This document shows positions 42,453 to 51,698 of a DNA stretch of 64,000 bases, in pieces. The position numbers were made by a program, and so were the translations under genes. The notes below the pieces were generated by a model that did no database searches, was not told where the DNA came from, and saw only the letters and a program-made list of their open reading frames with translations. Position 1 is the stretch's first letter. The number at the start of each line of letters is the position of its first letter. The stretch lies in NCBI RefSeq assembly GCF_000470655.1, contig NC_021921.1:496001-560000 (forward strand). The letters are read 5' to 3'. This stretch comes from Halorhabdus tiamatea SARL4B. Lineage in GTDB: Archaea > Halobacteriota > Halobacteria > Halobacteriales > Haloarculaceae.

Positions 42453-45422
42453 ATGCCCGACGAGTACGCCGAATCCGAACGCCCGGCTCTGGAAGCCCTC
42501 CAGCGGCTTGGCTGGGATGTCCGCGACCAGCAACAGGCCAACTGGGCCGACCCACGCGAGACCCAATCCTCGGCCGTCCTCGAACCGCGACTACGCGACG
42601 CCGTGAAGCGGCTGAACCCCTGGCTCAACGAGAACAACCTGAACAAGGCTGTGCGGGAGATTCAGCAGGTCGCCGGGACGAACACGATGGACGAGAACGA
42701 GCAGATCCACGAAAAGCTCGTCCGTCACACGACCGTCGAGCAGGACCGCGGCAATGGCAAACAACACTACACGGTCCAGTACATCGACTACGAGAACCCC
42801 GAAACCAACGACTTCTTCGCACTCAATCAGTTCCGCGTCGCGGGGCCTGTCGAGGTCATCAAACCCGACGTCGTGCTGTTCGTCAACGGCATCCCGCTCG
42901 GCGTCGTCGAGTGCAAGAGCCCACAGATCCCCGAACCGAAGTCCGAAGCGCTCGACCAACTCACCCGCTACCAGAACGAACGCGAGGGTGAGGCCGAGGG
43001 TGCGGAAGAACTCTTCCGGTACAACCAGTTCTCCGTCGCCACCTGGATGGAAGGCGCGGTGATGGGCACCTACCGGACGCCGAAAGACCAGTACAAGCCC
43101 TGGCGCGACGCCTATCCCTTGGAGGACGACGAACTCATCGACCGGTTCGACCTCGAGGGCTACCTGCCCGACCAGTACCGGATGCTCTACGCGCTGTTCG
43201 AACCCGAGCGCTTACTCGACCAACTCCGACACTACACGGTGTTCGAAGAGAGTCAGAGCAGGACGATCAAGATGGTCGCTCGCTATCAGCAGTACCGGGC
43301 CGTCCGGAAGGCCCTCGAACGGATCGACAAGCGCGGCCAGCGCGAGGCCAACGGCGGCGTCGTCTGGCACACCCAGGGCTCGGGCAAGTCGCTCACGATG
43401 CTTTTCCTCGCCTTGAAGCTCCGCCGCCTCGAGGACGACCCGACGCTCGTACTCGTCACCGATCGGCGGGCACTCAACGACCAGATTCACGCGACGTTCG
43501 AGCGCTGTGGCTTCCCCAATCCGAAGAAATCCCAGAGCATCGAGGACCTTCGCGAGCGCCTCCAGTACGATGCCGGCGAGACGATCACGACGCTCATCCA
43601 CAAGTTCCAGACGACCGACAACGAGGACGATGACGACGAGTTTCCAGTGCTCTCTCGGAACGAGAATATTTATGTGATGGCCGACGAGGCCCACCGAACC
43701 CAGGACAAGAACCTCGCGAACAACATGCGAACGGCGCTTCCGAACGCCTTCTACGTCGGCTTCACCGGGACGCCCATCGAGAAGGACGAGGTCAACACCC
43801 GCCGAACCTTCGGCAACTACATCGACACGTACACGATCGACCAGTCGCTGGAGGACGGCGCGACGGTCGAGATCCTGTATCAGGGCCGGCTCGCCGACAT
43901 CCATCTCGAAGGCGAAACGCTGGATCGACTGTTCGATCGTATCTTCTCGGACAAGACGGAGGAGGAGAAAGCAGCGATTCAGAAACGCTACGCCCGCACG
44001 CAGGACCTCGCCGAGGCACAGCCTCGCATTGATCGGGTCGCACTGGACATCGTCGAACACTTCGAGGAAGACGTCCCCCAGCCGTTCAAGGGGATGGTCG
44101 TCACCACGAGCAAGGAAGCGGCGGTCCGCTACAAGGAGACCCTCGACGATCTGAACGGGCCGGAATCGCGCGTCGTCATCTCTGAAGGGCATAACGACCC
44201 CGAGCACATCAAGCAGTGGACGCCCAGCAAGTCTGAGAAAAGCCGGTACAAGGAGTCGTTCGTCGATCCGAACGGCGAGGTCGAGTTACTCATCGTCTGC
44301 GATATGCTCCTGACGGGCTTCGACGCGCCGGTAGCCCAGGTGATGTACCTCGACAAGCCACTCCGGGAGCACAGCCTCTTGCAGGCGATCGCTCGTGTAA
44401 ACCGGCCCTTCGAAGAGAAGACTCATGGGCTCATCATCGACTACTACGGCGTCTCGGACGAACTGAAGGAGGCGCTTGCGATGTTCAGTTCGAGGGACGT
44501 CGAGCGGGCGATGGTGCCGGTCAAAGACAAACAAGAAGATCTCGAAGCGGCCCACAATAGGGCAGTGTCGTTCTTTGACGATCTCGATGCAGTGGAGAAG
44601 TGTGTGCAGTCGCTCGAACCGGACGACCGCCGCATCGAGTTCAAGAACGCGTTCAAACGCTTCTCGAAACTGATGGACATTGTCCTCCCGGACCCGATGG
44701 CCAACCCCTATCGGGACGACTTAGAGCAGCTCAGCACGATCTACGGGAAAGCGAAGGAGCGCTATCGTGACGAGACGATGAACCTCGAAGGCGCGGGGGC
44801 CAAGGTCCGAGAGCTCATTCAGGACCACATCACTTCCCAGGGGATCGAGATCTTGAACGATGAACCGGTATCCATCATGGACGAGGTCGAATTTGATGCG
44901 AGACTTGATGACCTAGAGAGCGACGAAGCCCGTGCGAGTGAGATGCAGAATGCGATCAAACACGAGATCAACGTTCGCTTCGACGAGGACCCAGTGCAAT
45001 ACGGGTCTCTCAAAGAGCGGCTTGAGGAACTCATCGAAAAGTACCGGGAAGGACGGCGTAGCGAACAGGGGACTATCGAAGAGCTGCGGACTCTGATGGA
45101 TGAGATCCGGTCACGCGACAAGGCTGCCCGTAGCAAAGGACTCCGGGGCGAAACAGACCTATCATTCTACCACGCGGTCGAAGACGTGCTGGATGAGCGC
45201 GATTTCGGAGAGGAGGAGTTCGTCGAACTCACGGCCGACTTGGTCGGGACTGTCGAGAAGTTCGTCACAAAGGTAGAGTGGAAGGAGCGAACTCACCTGC
45301 AGAATACGATGCGAAAAGAAGTGACGGGTCAACTGTATCGGTCTGAAATCGATCTCTCGGCAGAGGAACGGCGTGAACTTACCAACCGCGTCATCGAATT
45401 GGCGCGGGCTCACTACCAATGA
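42453..45422 (+). CDS. hsdR: Type I restriction endonuclease subunit HsdR
   Basis: 989 residues. The nuclease site is D139...E153-C-K155 (KPDVVLFVN, GVVECKSP). Translocase motifs follow: Walker A QGSGKS at 308-313, DEAHR from 411, GFTGTPIEKDE and the motif VI region LREHSLLQAIARVNRPFEE. The C-terminal third is helical, for assembly with HsdM/HsdS. This is the complete motor and nuclease of the system, so restriction should be functional. Its stop overlaps the start of the YgjP-like gene (ATGA, 45419-45422). Confidence 0.93.
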   Translation: MPDEYAESERPALEALQRLGWDVRDQQQANWADPRETQSSAVLEPRLRDAVKRLNPWLNENNLNKAVREIQQVAGTNTMDENEQIHEKLVRHTTVEQDRGNGKQHYTVQYIDYENPETNDFFALNQFRVAGPVEVIKPDVVLFVNGIPLGVVECKSPQIPEPKSEALDQLTRYQNEREGEAEGAEELFRYNQFSVATWMEGAVMGTYRTPKDQYKPWRDAYPLEDDELIDRFDLEGYLPDQYRMLYALFEPERLLDQLRHYTVFEESQSRTIKMVARYQQYRAVRKALERIDKRGQREANGGVVWHTQGSGKSLTMLFLALKLRRLEDDPTLVLVTDRRALNDQIHATFERCGFPNPKKSQSIEDLRERLQYDAGETITTLIHKFQTTDNEDDDDEFPVLSRNENIYVMADEAHRTQDKNLANNMRTALPNAFYVGFTGTPIEKDEVNTRRTFGNYIDTYTIDQSLEDGATVEILYQGRLADIHLEGETLDRLFDRIFSDKTEEEKAAIQKRYARTQDLAEAQPRIDRVALDIVEHFEEDVPQPFKGMVVTTSKEAAVRYKETLDDLNGPESRVVISEGHNDPEHIKQWTPSKSEKSRYKESFVDPNGEVELLIVCDMLLTGFDAPVAQVMYLDKPLREHSLLQAIARVNRPFEEKTHGLIIDYYGVSDELKEALAMFSSRDVERAMVPVKDKQEDLEAAHNRAVSFFDDLDAVEKCVQSLEPDDRRIEFKNAFKRFSKLMDIVLPDPMANPYRDDLEQLSTIYGKAKERYRDETMNLEGAGAKVRELIQDHITSQGIEILNDEPVSIMDEVEFDARLDDLESDEARASEMQNAIKHEINVRFDEDPVQYGSLKERLEELIEKYREGRRSEQGTIEELRTLMDEIRSRDKAARSKGLRGETDLSFYHAVEDVLDERDFGEEEFVELTADLVGTVEKFVTKVEWKERTHLQNTMRKEVTGQLYRSEIDLSAEERRELTNRVIELARAHYQ

Positions 45423-46162
45423 GCGAGCGTTTGCAACGTCACTACCACATTGGCCAGACCGTCGTTCCATATTCAATCGACTGGTCAGAAAAGCGGGAGA
45501 CGATGAGCCTCTCGATCGACGAATCACTGGAGCTGACCGTTACAGCGCCGATGAGCGCAACAACGGCCGACGTTGAGTCGGTACTCGACTCCCGACAAGA
45601 GTGGATTCTGGAGAAACTATACGGCCTGAAAGCTCAAGAGGGGCCACCCTATCCGAAGGAATACCTCAGCGGCGAGAAGCTTCAATATCGAGGACGCCAC
45701 TATCCGCTCGAAGTCGTTGAAGCGGATGTCCCCCAGCCCGAATTGTCGTTTGACGACCAGACGTTTTGGCTGCGTGTCCACCGTTTTGATGCAGATGGCG
45801 ACAAGATCAGCGTTCGCCGGAAGCGCCAGACAATTGTTGACTGGTTCGTCAAACGCGCTGAAGCGGAACTTCCAGAACGCGCGTCCCGCTTCGAAGCGAG
45901 GCTGGGACTCGAAGAAACCGACATCGAAGTTGGGGAGCTCGATGGCCGGTGGGGCGAGTACAGTAGTGGAACAGTTCGACTCCATTGGCGGTTGGTCCTC
46001 GCACCCGTCCGCATTCAGGACTACGTCGCGGTCCACGAGTTGTCGCATGGGGTCCATGCAGACCATACCGACGCGTTCTGGAATACTGTCGGAAGTCTCA
46101 TTCCGGACTATGAGAGCCGCCGTGAGTGGCTCAGATTGAACGGGAAGACGCTACAGATCTAA
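45419..46162 (+). CDS. YgjP-type metallopeptidase (SprT-like) in the RM operon
   Basis: 247 residues. Zinc site HELSH at 206-210 with the third ligand H216 (VHADH), then AFWNTVGSLIPDYESRREWL. The N-terminal part (about 1-130) is beta-rich. YgjP-like proteins are predicted metal-dependent hydrolases and are often encoded with type I restriction genes. Here the gene is coupled to hsdR by a 4-base overlap. Its function is unknown; a role in turnover of the HsdR motor, as ClpXP does in bacteria, is only a guess. Confidence 0.85.
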   Translation: MSERLQRHYHIGQTVVPYSIDWSEKRETMSLSIDESLELTVTAPMSATTADVESVLDSRQEWILEKLYGLKAQEGPPYPKEYLSGEKLQYRGRHYPLEVVEADVPQPELSFDDQTFWLRVHRFDADGDKISVRRKRQTIVDWFVKRAEAELPERASRFEARLGLEETDIEVGELDGRWGEYSSGTVRLHWRLVLAPVRIQDYVAVHELSHGVHADHTDAFWNTVGSLIPDYESRREWLRLNGKTLQI

Positions 46163-46223
46163 GACGCAACTCTCAAAAATCGAAGTAGTTGGGTCGTCGC
46201 TGTGAGCGACGAGTAGTACAGAA

Positions 46224-46430
46224 TTACTGACGAACGAGATTCGCCGCGCGAGGTCCTTTCGGTGAGGACTCGATATCGAACTCAACCTCAGTTCCTTCGG
46301 TCAGATCCTCACCGCCGACATCCTCCATGTGGAAGAAGACATCTTCGTCTTCGTCGAGGTCGCCGTCATCAGTCGAAATGAAACCGTAGCCGCCTGTGTC
46401 GTTGAAGAAATCAACTTTGCCGTTTGCCAT
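46224..46430 (-). CDS. cspA: Cold-shock protein (CspA family)
   Basis: 68 residues: MANGKVDFFNDTGGYGFIST with the RNA-binding GYGFI (RNP1-like) and DVFFHMEDV (RNP2-like), then EVEFDIESSPKGPRAANLVR. It has a small acidic insertion DDGDLDEDED between the two motifs. Such proteins bind single-stranded nucleic acid. The ATG at 46430 is the usual haloarchaeal start (MANGKV). An ISH6-like element begins only 16 bases upstream, so the native promoter is now 1.45 kb away. Confidence 0.93.
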   Translation of the reverse strand: MANGKVDFFNDTGGYGFISTDDGDLDEDEDVFFHMEDVGGEDLTEGTEVEFDIESSPKGPRAANLVRQ

Positions 46431-46438
46431 TGCAAACA

Positions 46439-46446
46439 AATGTAAT
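46439..46446. repeat. Left 8-bp target duplication (aatgtaat)
   Basis: aatgtaat is found directly before the left inverted repeat and again at 47893-47900 directly after the right one. Confidence 0.85.
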
Positions 46447-47892
46447 GGTCGTGTCGCAAAGCGGTCTAGAGTTTGCCTCTGGTACTCTCAATTGAGAGGT
46501 CACAGCTCATTGCTGTTTTGGTCGATCGCTGGAGCAGTTCATCAAGGAACGCCTGGTAGTGCTCTGGATCAGCGTACTTCACCAGCCGAAGCTGGAGTAT
46601 CGCCTCTAATCCCTCCGTTGTCCAGCGCATCCACTGGTTCTTGCATCGCTTGCTGACTTCGCCCATCAGCCGTTCGACGGGGTTCGAGGTCCACGGCACC
46701 TCGAACCCCTCGACAGCCTGCTCGGCAAACGTCACGATCGACGGCACCCACCGCCGAAGATACCCCGCAGCCTTCTCTGACCCGTACTGATCCAACTGCC
46801 ACGCTGTCTTCTCGATACGCTCGGTCGTTCGCGCGATCCGCTCGCGGATCGCCGCGAACTCCTCTTCCGGCCGGTGCTTGGCGACCGAATTCTTCAGATG
46901 GAACACCTCGTCGATCACCTCCGAGACGATCTCGTTTCGTCGATCCAAGGAGAACACGCCGTCGTCCCAGAGGTTGTAGTCCAGTGTTCGGCCGACGTGG
47001 ACGAGATCAAGTTGGTGATTGCGATTTTCGTCGGTAAAGGCCGTGACCATACCCTCCTCAGCGTCACTGACGACCGTCGCGTCGTCAGTGACTGCGTCGA
47101 TGTCGTCGAGGTCGGCGGCTGTCTCGTCCCAGTCAGCGTTGACCGAGAGATCCAGCAGGGAGCGGGACTCCTCGGCAGTATCTTTGCCGAGCGTGGCTTG
47201 GACGGAGTGGTACGAGCGGTCGTCGTCTTGACTGTGACACTTCGTGGCGTCAGGAATAACCGCATCAGCGTCTGTGTCAGCGACACAGTCTGGAAGGAAC
47301 TGTTTGAGCTTGCTGCCGTATTCTCTGGCGCGGCGGTTGATCGTGGTCGGCGACGGCATCTCCGAGAGGATGCCGTCGCCGTGGTCAGCGGCGTCACGAT
47401 AGCTGAGCGAGGTAGCGAGATCGACGCTCTTGGCCGCAATGTCCTGCTGATAACGGTTTTCTCCGTCGAAGCTAAGAACATCTTCGACGGGGCGGAAGTA
47501 GCTGGGTTCGTCGTGGTCAGCGGCGGTATCTTCGACGTAGTGAAGGTCGAATTCGTGCTCACCGGCGGTTGTGACGGCCGTGCGGGTATCGGTACCGGCG
47601 CGTTGGTAGCGCTGGTCACCGTTGCCGTGGGCGTGTTTTTCACCACAGAGCGCCTCGACGCGAGCCGCGTCGAGGCTCTCGACGAGTCCTTCGAGAAGAA
47701 CTGATTCGATGTTCTGATCGGTGATGAACTCGGCAAGCGTGGCCAGCGGTATCGTTTTGTCGTCGTCGATGCTAACGGTCAACCGCACGTCGATTGTGGC
47801 GTGCATGGGGCACCTCTCGGAGTGGACACCAGAGGCGTCCCCTTCCTCAGGGGAGTCAGTTACTGAACTCTAGAGGACTTTGCGACACGACC
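46447..47892 (-). mobile_element. ISH6-like insertion sequence, complete
   Basis: 1446 bp with 27-bp terminal inverted repeats, 46447-46473 and 47866-47892; 24 of 27 positions match (both ends read ggtcgtgtcgcaaag). It is flanked by the 8-bp duplication aatgtaat and carries one transposase gene. The length, inverted repeats and 8-bp duplication fit the haloarchaeal ISH6 group. It has landed 16 bases upstream of the cspA start codon. Confidence 0.93.
46466..47806 (-). CDS. ISH6-family transposase
   Basis: 446 residues, intact. N-terminal TIDVRLTVSIDDDKTIPLAT and CGEKHAHGNGDQRYQRAG are typical of the ISH6 group, and the C-terminal TSNPVERLMGEVSKRCKNQW holds the conserved part thought to carry the final catalytic acid. 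The stop lies within the left inverted repeat. No frame damage is seen, so the element may still be mobile. Confidence 0.92.
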   Translation of the reverse strand: MHATIDVRLTVSIDDDKTIPLATLAEFITDQNIESVLLEGLVESLDAARVEALCGEKHAHGNGDQRYQRAGTDTRTAVTTAGEHEFDLHYVEDTAADHDEPSYFRPVEDVLSFDGENRYQQDIAAKSVDLATSLSYRDAADHGDGILSEMPSPTTINRRAREYGSKLKQFLPDCVADTDADAVIPDATKCHSQDDDRSYHSVQATLGKDTAEESRSLLDLSVNADWDETAADLDDIDAVTDDATVVSDAEEGMVTAFTDENRNHQLDLVHVGRTLDYNLWDDGVFSLDRRNEIVSEVIDEVFHLKNSVAKHRPEEEFAAIRERIARTTERIEKTAWQLDQYGSEKAAGYLRRWVPSIVTFAEQAVEGFEVPWTSNPVERLMGEVSKRCKNQWMRWTTEGLEAILQLRLVKYADPEHYQAFLDELLQRSTKTAMSCDLSIESTRGKL

Positions 47893-47900
47893 AATGTAAT
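47893..47900. repeat. Right 8-bp target duplication (aatgtaat)
   Basis: Matches 46439-46446 exactly; marks the right end of the insertion. Confidence 0.85.
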
Positions 47901-48208
47901 GCCGTTTGCCGGATAACCCTTCCGAGAGTCACGGTACCATGACCCGGCGACACCAGGGAGACTTGAGTACCAGAGGCCGATACCGACTGTCTTCACTCTC
48001 AAGAGACACCACATTGGCAGATACAACAACAGATACGCGAACGACAGGCCCAGACGACGCTGTCCAGTTGGCGACAACCAGAGGGCGAAAACGAAGAGGT
48101 CCAGAACAGCACGGAGAGTGGCTAAAGCCCCATATCTAGTCAAACCAGTCCACGTCTCGACTGGTCGGTGACCGAACTGTTAACCGGGTTCAGGTACAAC
48201 CCACGTCC
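47901..48208. other. Gap beyond the insertion, no convincing gene
   Basis: Originally the region upstream of cspA. The frames present use rare-looking codons, begin with weak starts and are not acidic. I see no RNA gene. The promoter once serving cspA should lie near the left end. Confidence 0.5.
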
Positions 48209-48832
48209 ATGGTATCCGTCCTGGGTGCTGACCTCTCGCTGTTGTTGCTGTTAGTGGGGGCGTTGTTAGTCATCGGCGAAGCGTTCGTCCCGGGTGCACA
48301 CTTCATCGTCCTCGGGATCGCGCTGTTGGTCGCTGGACTCGTCGGGTTGGCCCTTCCCCAGTCGCTGGGCATCTTTGCGGTCGTGATCATGGCCGGGCTC
48401 GTACTCGGCGTCGGGAGCGTCGCACTGTACGCCTACCGTCAGTTCGACTTCTACGGCGGAAAGGGGGCCGGGCAGACGAGCGACTCGGACTCGTTGAAGG
48501 GCAAGACCGGCCGCGTCACCGAACGTGTGACCGGAACGGACGGCGAAGTCAAACTCGACGGCGGCGGGTTCAATCCCTACTATCAGGCCCGAGCGTTCGA
48601 CAGGGAGATCCCCGAGGGCGAGGAGATCATCGTGGTCGATCCGGGCGGCGGGAACGTCATCACCGTCGAGTCGATGGCGACGCTGAGTGCTGACGACATC
48701 GACGCGGAGCTACAACGTGGCGTGGAGGACGAGCAGTCACAAGTCGAGGAGAACGGGTCCTCGACACGAGAGACGGCAGACGAGACACTGAGCGACCCGG
48801 GGGAACCCGACCGCGAGACTGAATCCGCCTAG
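48209..48832 (+). CDS. NfeD-family membrane protein
   Basis: 207 residues. Three membrane helices occupy about 5-75 (SLLLLLVGALLVIGEAFVPG and following), then an OB-fold-like NfeD domain (KGKTGRVTERVTGTDGEVKL, EGEEIIVVDPGGGNVITVES), and a Glu/Ser-rich tail. NfeD proteins pair with stomatin-like SPFH proteins. The SPFH gene follows at 48957, making this the standard NfeD/SPFH membrane pair. Function in archaea is unsettled. Confidence 0.88.
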   Translation: MVSVLGADLSLLLLLVGALLVIGEAFVPGAHFIVLGIALLVAGLVGLALPQSLGIFAVVIMAGLVLGVGSVALYAYRQFDFYGGKGAGQTSDSDSLKGKTGRVTERVTGTDGEVKLDGGGFNPYYQARAFDREIPEGEEIIVVDPGGGNVITVESMATLSADDIDAELQRGVEDEQSQVEENGSSTRETADETLSDPGEPDRETESA

Positions 48833-48956
48833 GACTGCCCGGGCTGGCACTGCCCGTCTGGCACTGACCGATCTGGGACTGCCCGGGCTGGCTGTTCTGG
48901 AGTGGTTCCACACCGAGCCCAACACTTTTGTTGCCATCCTGCCAATTCAGGGTTGT

Positions 48957-50084
48957 ATGCTATCGAGTATCCCGCTGCAACTGGGGGGTGCGGAGCTATT
49001 CCCCATTGTCGCCCTCGTATTGCTGGCGATTGCCGTGGTGACCGTCTGGCAGATGGTGGTCATCACCGACGCCACGGAAAAGAAAGCCCTCACGGTCCTC
49101 GGAGAGTACCGGAAGCTACTGGAACCGGGGATCGCGTTCGTCCCGCCGTTCGTCTCCGCGACGCACACGTTCGACATGCGGACACAGACGTTAGACGTGC
49201 CACGTCAGGAGGCGATCACCCGTGACAACTCGCCGGTGACTGCCGACGCCGTCGTCTACATCAAGGTGATGGACGCAAAGAAGGCGTTCCTCGAGGTCGA
49301 CAACTACAAACGAGCGGTCTCGAACCTCGCCCAGACGACGCTACGGGCCGTCCTGGGCGACATGGAACTCGACGACACACTCAACAAACGCCAGGAGATC
49401 AACGCCAAGATCCGCAAGGAACTCGACGAGCCGACCGACGAGTGGGGCATTCGCGTCGAGAGTGTCGAGGTTCGAGAGGTCAACCCGAGCAAGGACGTCC
49501 AGCAGGCAATGGAGCAACAGACCTCCGCGGAGCGTCGCCGCCGTGCGATGATCCTCGAAGCGCAGGGTGAACGCCGCTCCGCCGTCGAGGAGGCCCAGGG
49601 TGAGAAGCAATCGAACATCATCCGCGCTCAGGGTGAAAAGCAGAGCCAGATCCTCGAGGCCCAGGGTGACGCCATCTCGACTGTCCTCCGTGCGAAGTCT
49701 GCCGAAGCGATGGGCGAACGCGCGGTCATCGAGCGTGGCATGGAAACCCTCGAGTCGATCGGCGAGGGCGAGTCGACGAAGTTCGTCCTCCCCCAGGAAC
49801 TCACGTCACTCGTCGGCCGGTACGGCAAGCACCTCACAGGGTCGGACACCCGGACCGAGGGCGAGATCCTGGAGGGGCTGGACTTCGACGACGAGACCCG
49901 CGAGATGCTCGGCCTGGACGACATCGAGGAGATCCTCGGCCAGATAGACCAGGAGGCCGAGGTCGACGTCGAAGAGATGGAAGAGCAAGCGCAGGCGGTC
50001 AAATCCGGCAAGGAGACGGCCGACATCAAAGACCCCGACGAGGTCATCGAGGAGATGGACAACGAATTCAACACCGACGAGTAG
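48957..50084 (+). CDS. SPFH/stomatin-like (band 7) membrane protein
   Basis: 375 residues. One N-terminal membrane helix (about 10-32), then the SPFH domain (TVLGEYRKLLEPGIAFVPPF, DVPRQEAITRDNSPVTADAV, AQTTLRAVLGDMELDDTLNK). A long coiled coil follows with a series of related steps (ILEAQGERRSAVEEAQGEKQ, then further AQGEKQ repeats) and an acidic tail. These proteins form large membrane-bound rings. Partner is the NfeD gene upstream; 124 bases with short Gly/Cys-rich repeats separate the two. Confidence 0.9.
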   Translation: MLSSIPLQLGGAELFPIVALVLLAIAVVTVWQMVVITDATEKKALTVLGEYRKLLEPGIAFVPPFVSATHTFDMRTQTLDVPRQEAITRDNSPVTADAVVYIKVMDAKKAFLEVDNYKRAVSNLAQTTLRAVLGDMELDDTLNKRQEINAKIRKELDEPTDEWGIRVESVEVREVNPSKDVQQAMEQQTSAERRRRAMILEAQGERRSAVEEAQGEKQSNIIRAQGEKQSQILEAQGDAISTVLRAKSAEAMGERAVIERGMETLESIGEGESTKFVLPQELTSLVGRYGKHLTGSDTRTEGEILEGLDFDDETREMLGLDDIEEILGQIDQEAEVDVEEMEEQAQAVKSGKETADIKDPDEVIEEMDNEFNTDE

Positions 50085-50216
50085 TCAGCAGACGACACGA
50101 CAGCCAGCCGATCGTTCCACTATCCTCCGAGGCTGGCCAAGTAACGCGATTCAGTGGTTGGGGTGGTGTCGAATCGAGCGAAGGCGTTTTGTGACTCGAA
50201 CCCGTCAACTGACCTA

Positions 50217-50831
50217 ATGGAAGGGGACGGTGTCGACGAGAGCAAGCGCGCGACGCTCCGTCGGTTCGCCGCACTGGGGGCTGCGAGTCCACTCGTTCGA
50301 CTCGCAGATTCGGGCAGCGACAGCACTGCACCGGGGGCGATCGTCGGGTATCTCTCGACGACGCCCGGGGCACACTTCTCGAAACTACGGGACGACCTTC
50401 AGTTGGGAACTGGCGAGACCCAGCATCACCTTCGAACGCTGTTACAGGACGACGCGATCGAAAGCCAGCGCGACGGCGAGTATCGGCGCTTTTTCCCGGC
50501 CGACCGGTTCAGCGACTTTGAGCGGACTGCGCTGGGATACCTCCGGCGGGAGACGCCACGTGGGATGATCGTCGAACTCCTCGGGGATCCGAGTGTCACC
50601 GCGAACGGGCTGGCCGAACGCCTCGACGTCTCGAGTCCAACCGTCAGCAAGTACGCGGCACAGCTAGAGGAGGCCGGCCTGCTCACCCGAGAAGACGGAT
50701 ACGCACTCAGACAGCCAGAGACACTGTTAATGTTGGTCGTGAGATACGCCGAATCCTTCGGCGAGGACGCGATCGCCTTCGCCGCCGAGGCCGACGACCA
50801 CGTCGCCTACGACGGCGAAACTGACGAATAG
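50217..50831 (+). CDS. Two-winged-helix transcription regulator
   Basis: 204 residues. Residues about 38-95 (GYLSTTPGAHFSKLRDDLQL, TQHHLRTLLQDDAIESQRDG) form the first winged helix. Residues about 115-170 (VELLGDPSVTANGLAERLDV, SSPTVSKYAAQLEEAGLLTR) form the second. The N-terminus (MEGDGVDESKRATLRRFAAL) may be a short tail. Two-wing regulators of this type are common in haloarchaea; the target is unknown. ATG 50217 is preferred to an earlier in-frame start at 50154. Confidence 0.8.
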   Translation: MEGDGVDESKRATLRRFAALGAASPLVRLADSGSDSTAPGAIVGYLSTTPGAHFSKLRDDLQLGTGETQHHLRTLLQDDAIESQRDGEYRRFFPADRFSDFERTALGYLRRETPRGMIVELLGDPSVTANGLAERLDVSSPTVSKYAAQLEEAGLLTREDGYALRQPETLLMLVVRYAESFGEDAIAFAAEADDHVAYDGETDE

Positions 50832-50839
50832 CGGACCGC

Positions 50840-51088
50840 TCAGGCGTCGACCATCCACGTGGTCGACGAGGAGTAGCCCCACTTCTCGACGGTCAGTTCG
50901 TACTCGCCCTCCTGAAGGGCCGCCATGTTCGTCCCGACTTCCTTCGCCGAGAGACCGAGTTCCTCGCCGATGAGCCGGGATTTGAAGTACGTCTGGTCGT
51001 CGGCGTTGGCTCGCAGGTACTCGAGGATCCGACGCTGTTTGTCCGAGAGCGGACCGTCGTCGTGGGTCGTTGCCGCACTCGTGCTCAT
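50840..51088 (-). CDS. Small winged-helix protein (DUF7123-like)
   Basis: 82 residues from the ATG at 51088. The protein reads SDKQRRILEYLRANADDQTY, SRLIGEELGLSAKEVGTNMA and a final strand WGYSSSTTWMVDA, a compact winged helix. It resembles a haloarchaeal small family (DUF7123, from memory). It is convergent with the two-winged regulator upstream, with only 8 bases between. Function unknown. Confidence 0.78.
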   Translation of the reverse strand: MSTSAATTHDDGPLSDKQRRILEYLRANADDQTYFKSRLIGEELGLSAKEVGTNMAALQEGEYELTVEKWGYSSSTTWMVDA

Positions 51089-51239
51089 GTATCGAGGTAG
51101 CGAAGAGACAGGTATAGGTCGTTTGGTATAGTCGGCTAATCGACTCACGTCTTGCGATTAGTCGGGTAGAAAGTCCGCTGTGGCCGCCGGGAGCCTCCCG
51201 AGCGGCCGGGACGTGGTACGACCAGGAAACGGGGTCGTG

Positions 51240-51638
51240 TTAGATGTCCTCTTCGATGATCTCGCCGACAGCGAAGTTCGACTTCACCTCGGAGATTTCG
51301 ACTTTGACGCGGTCGTTGATCTCCGCGCCGGGGACGATGATGACGTAACCCCGCTCGACGCGGGCGATGCCATCGCCTTGCTTGCCGATGTCTTCAATCT
51401 CGACGTAGCGGATCTCGCCGGTTTCGACTGGCGGTTGCGGCTCGCTCGGTGCCGTGTCGGTACTCGGCTGTTCGTCAGTCGATTCCTCCTCGCCGGAGAT
51501 GACTGCAATTCGATAGGTTTCGCCGGCTTCGATCGAGCCAGTGTCGACCTCCCGGCGTGGTACCTCGACGACGTATCGGTCGTCTTCGGCAGTGACCTCA
51601 GCACTGAACAGACAGAGGAGTTGCTCTGAGATTTCCAA
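51240..51638 (-). CDS. TRAM-domain RNA-binding protein
   Basis: 132 residues. The C-terminal about 60 residues are a TRAM domain (VEIEDIGKQGDGIARVERGY, VKVEISEVKSNFAVGEIIEE). The N-terminal half has a beta strand set (ERY-type) and an acidic linker (EEESTDEQPSTDTAPSE). TRAM proteins bind tRNA or other RNA and act as RNA chaperones, notably in archaea at low temperature. ATG at 51638. Confidence 0.85.
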   Translation of the reverse strand: MEISEQLLCLFSAEVTAEDDRYVVEVPRREVDTGSIEAGETYRIAVISGEEESTDEQPSTDTAPSEPQPPVETGEIRYVEIEDIGKQGDGIARVERGYVIIVPGAEINDRVKVEISEVKSNFAVGEIIEEDI

Positions 51639-51698
51639 GGTTGAACCTCCGTTCCCGGCGTCGGAGCCATCCCTAAAGAACTTGTCGACCGCTGACGG

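Noticed and set aside
47856-48143. 95-codon hydrophobic frame on the minus strand beyond the insertion element
   Set aside because: It starts with TTG, runs into the inverted repeat of the element and is not acidic. No supporting signal.
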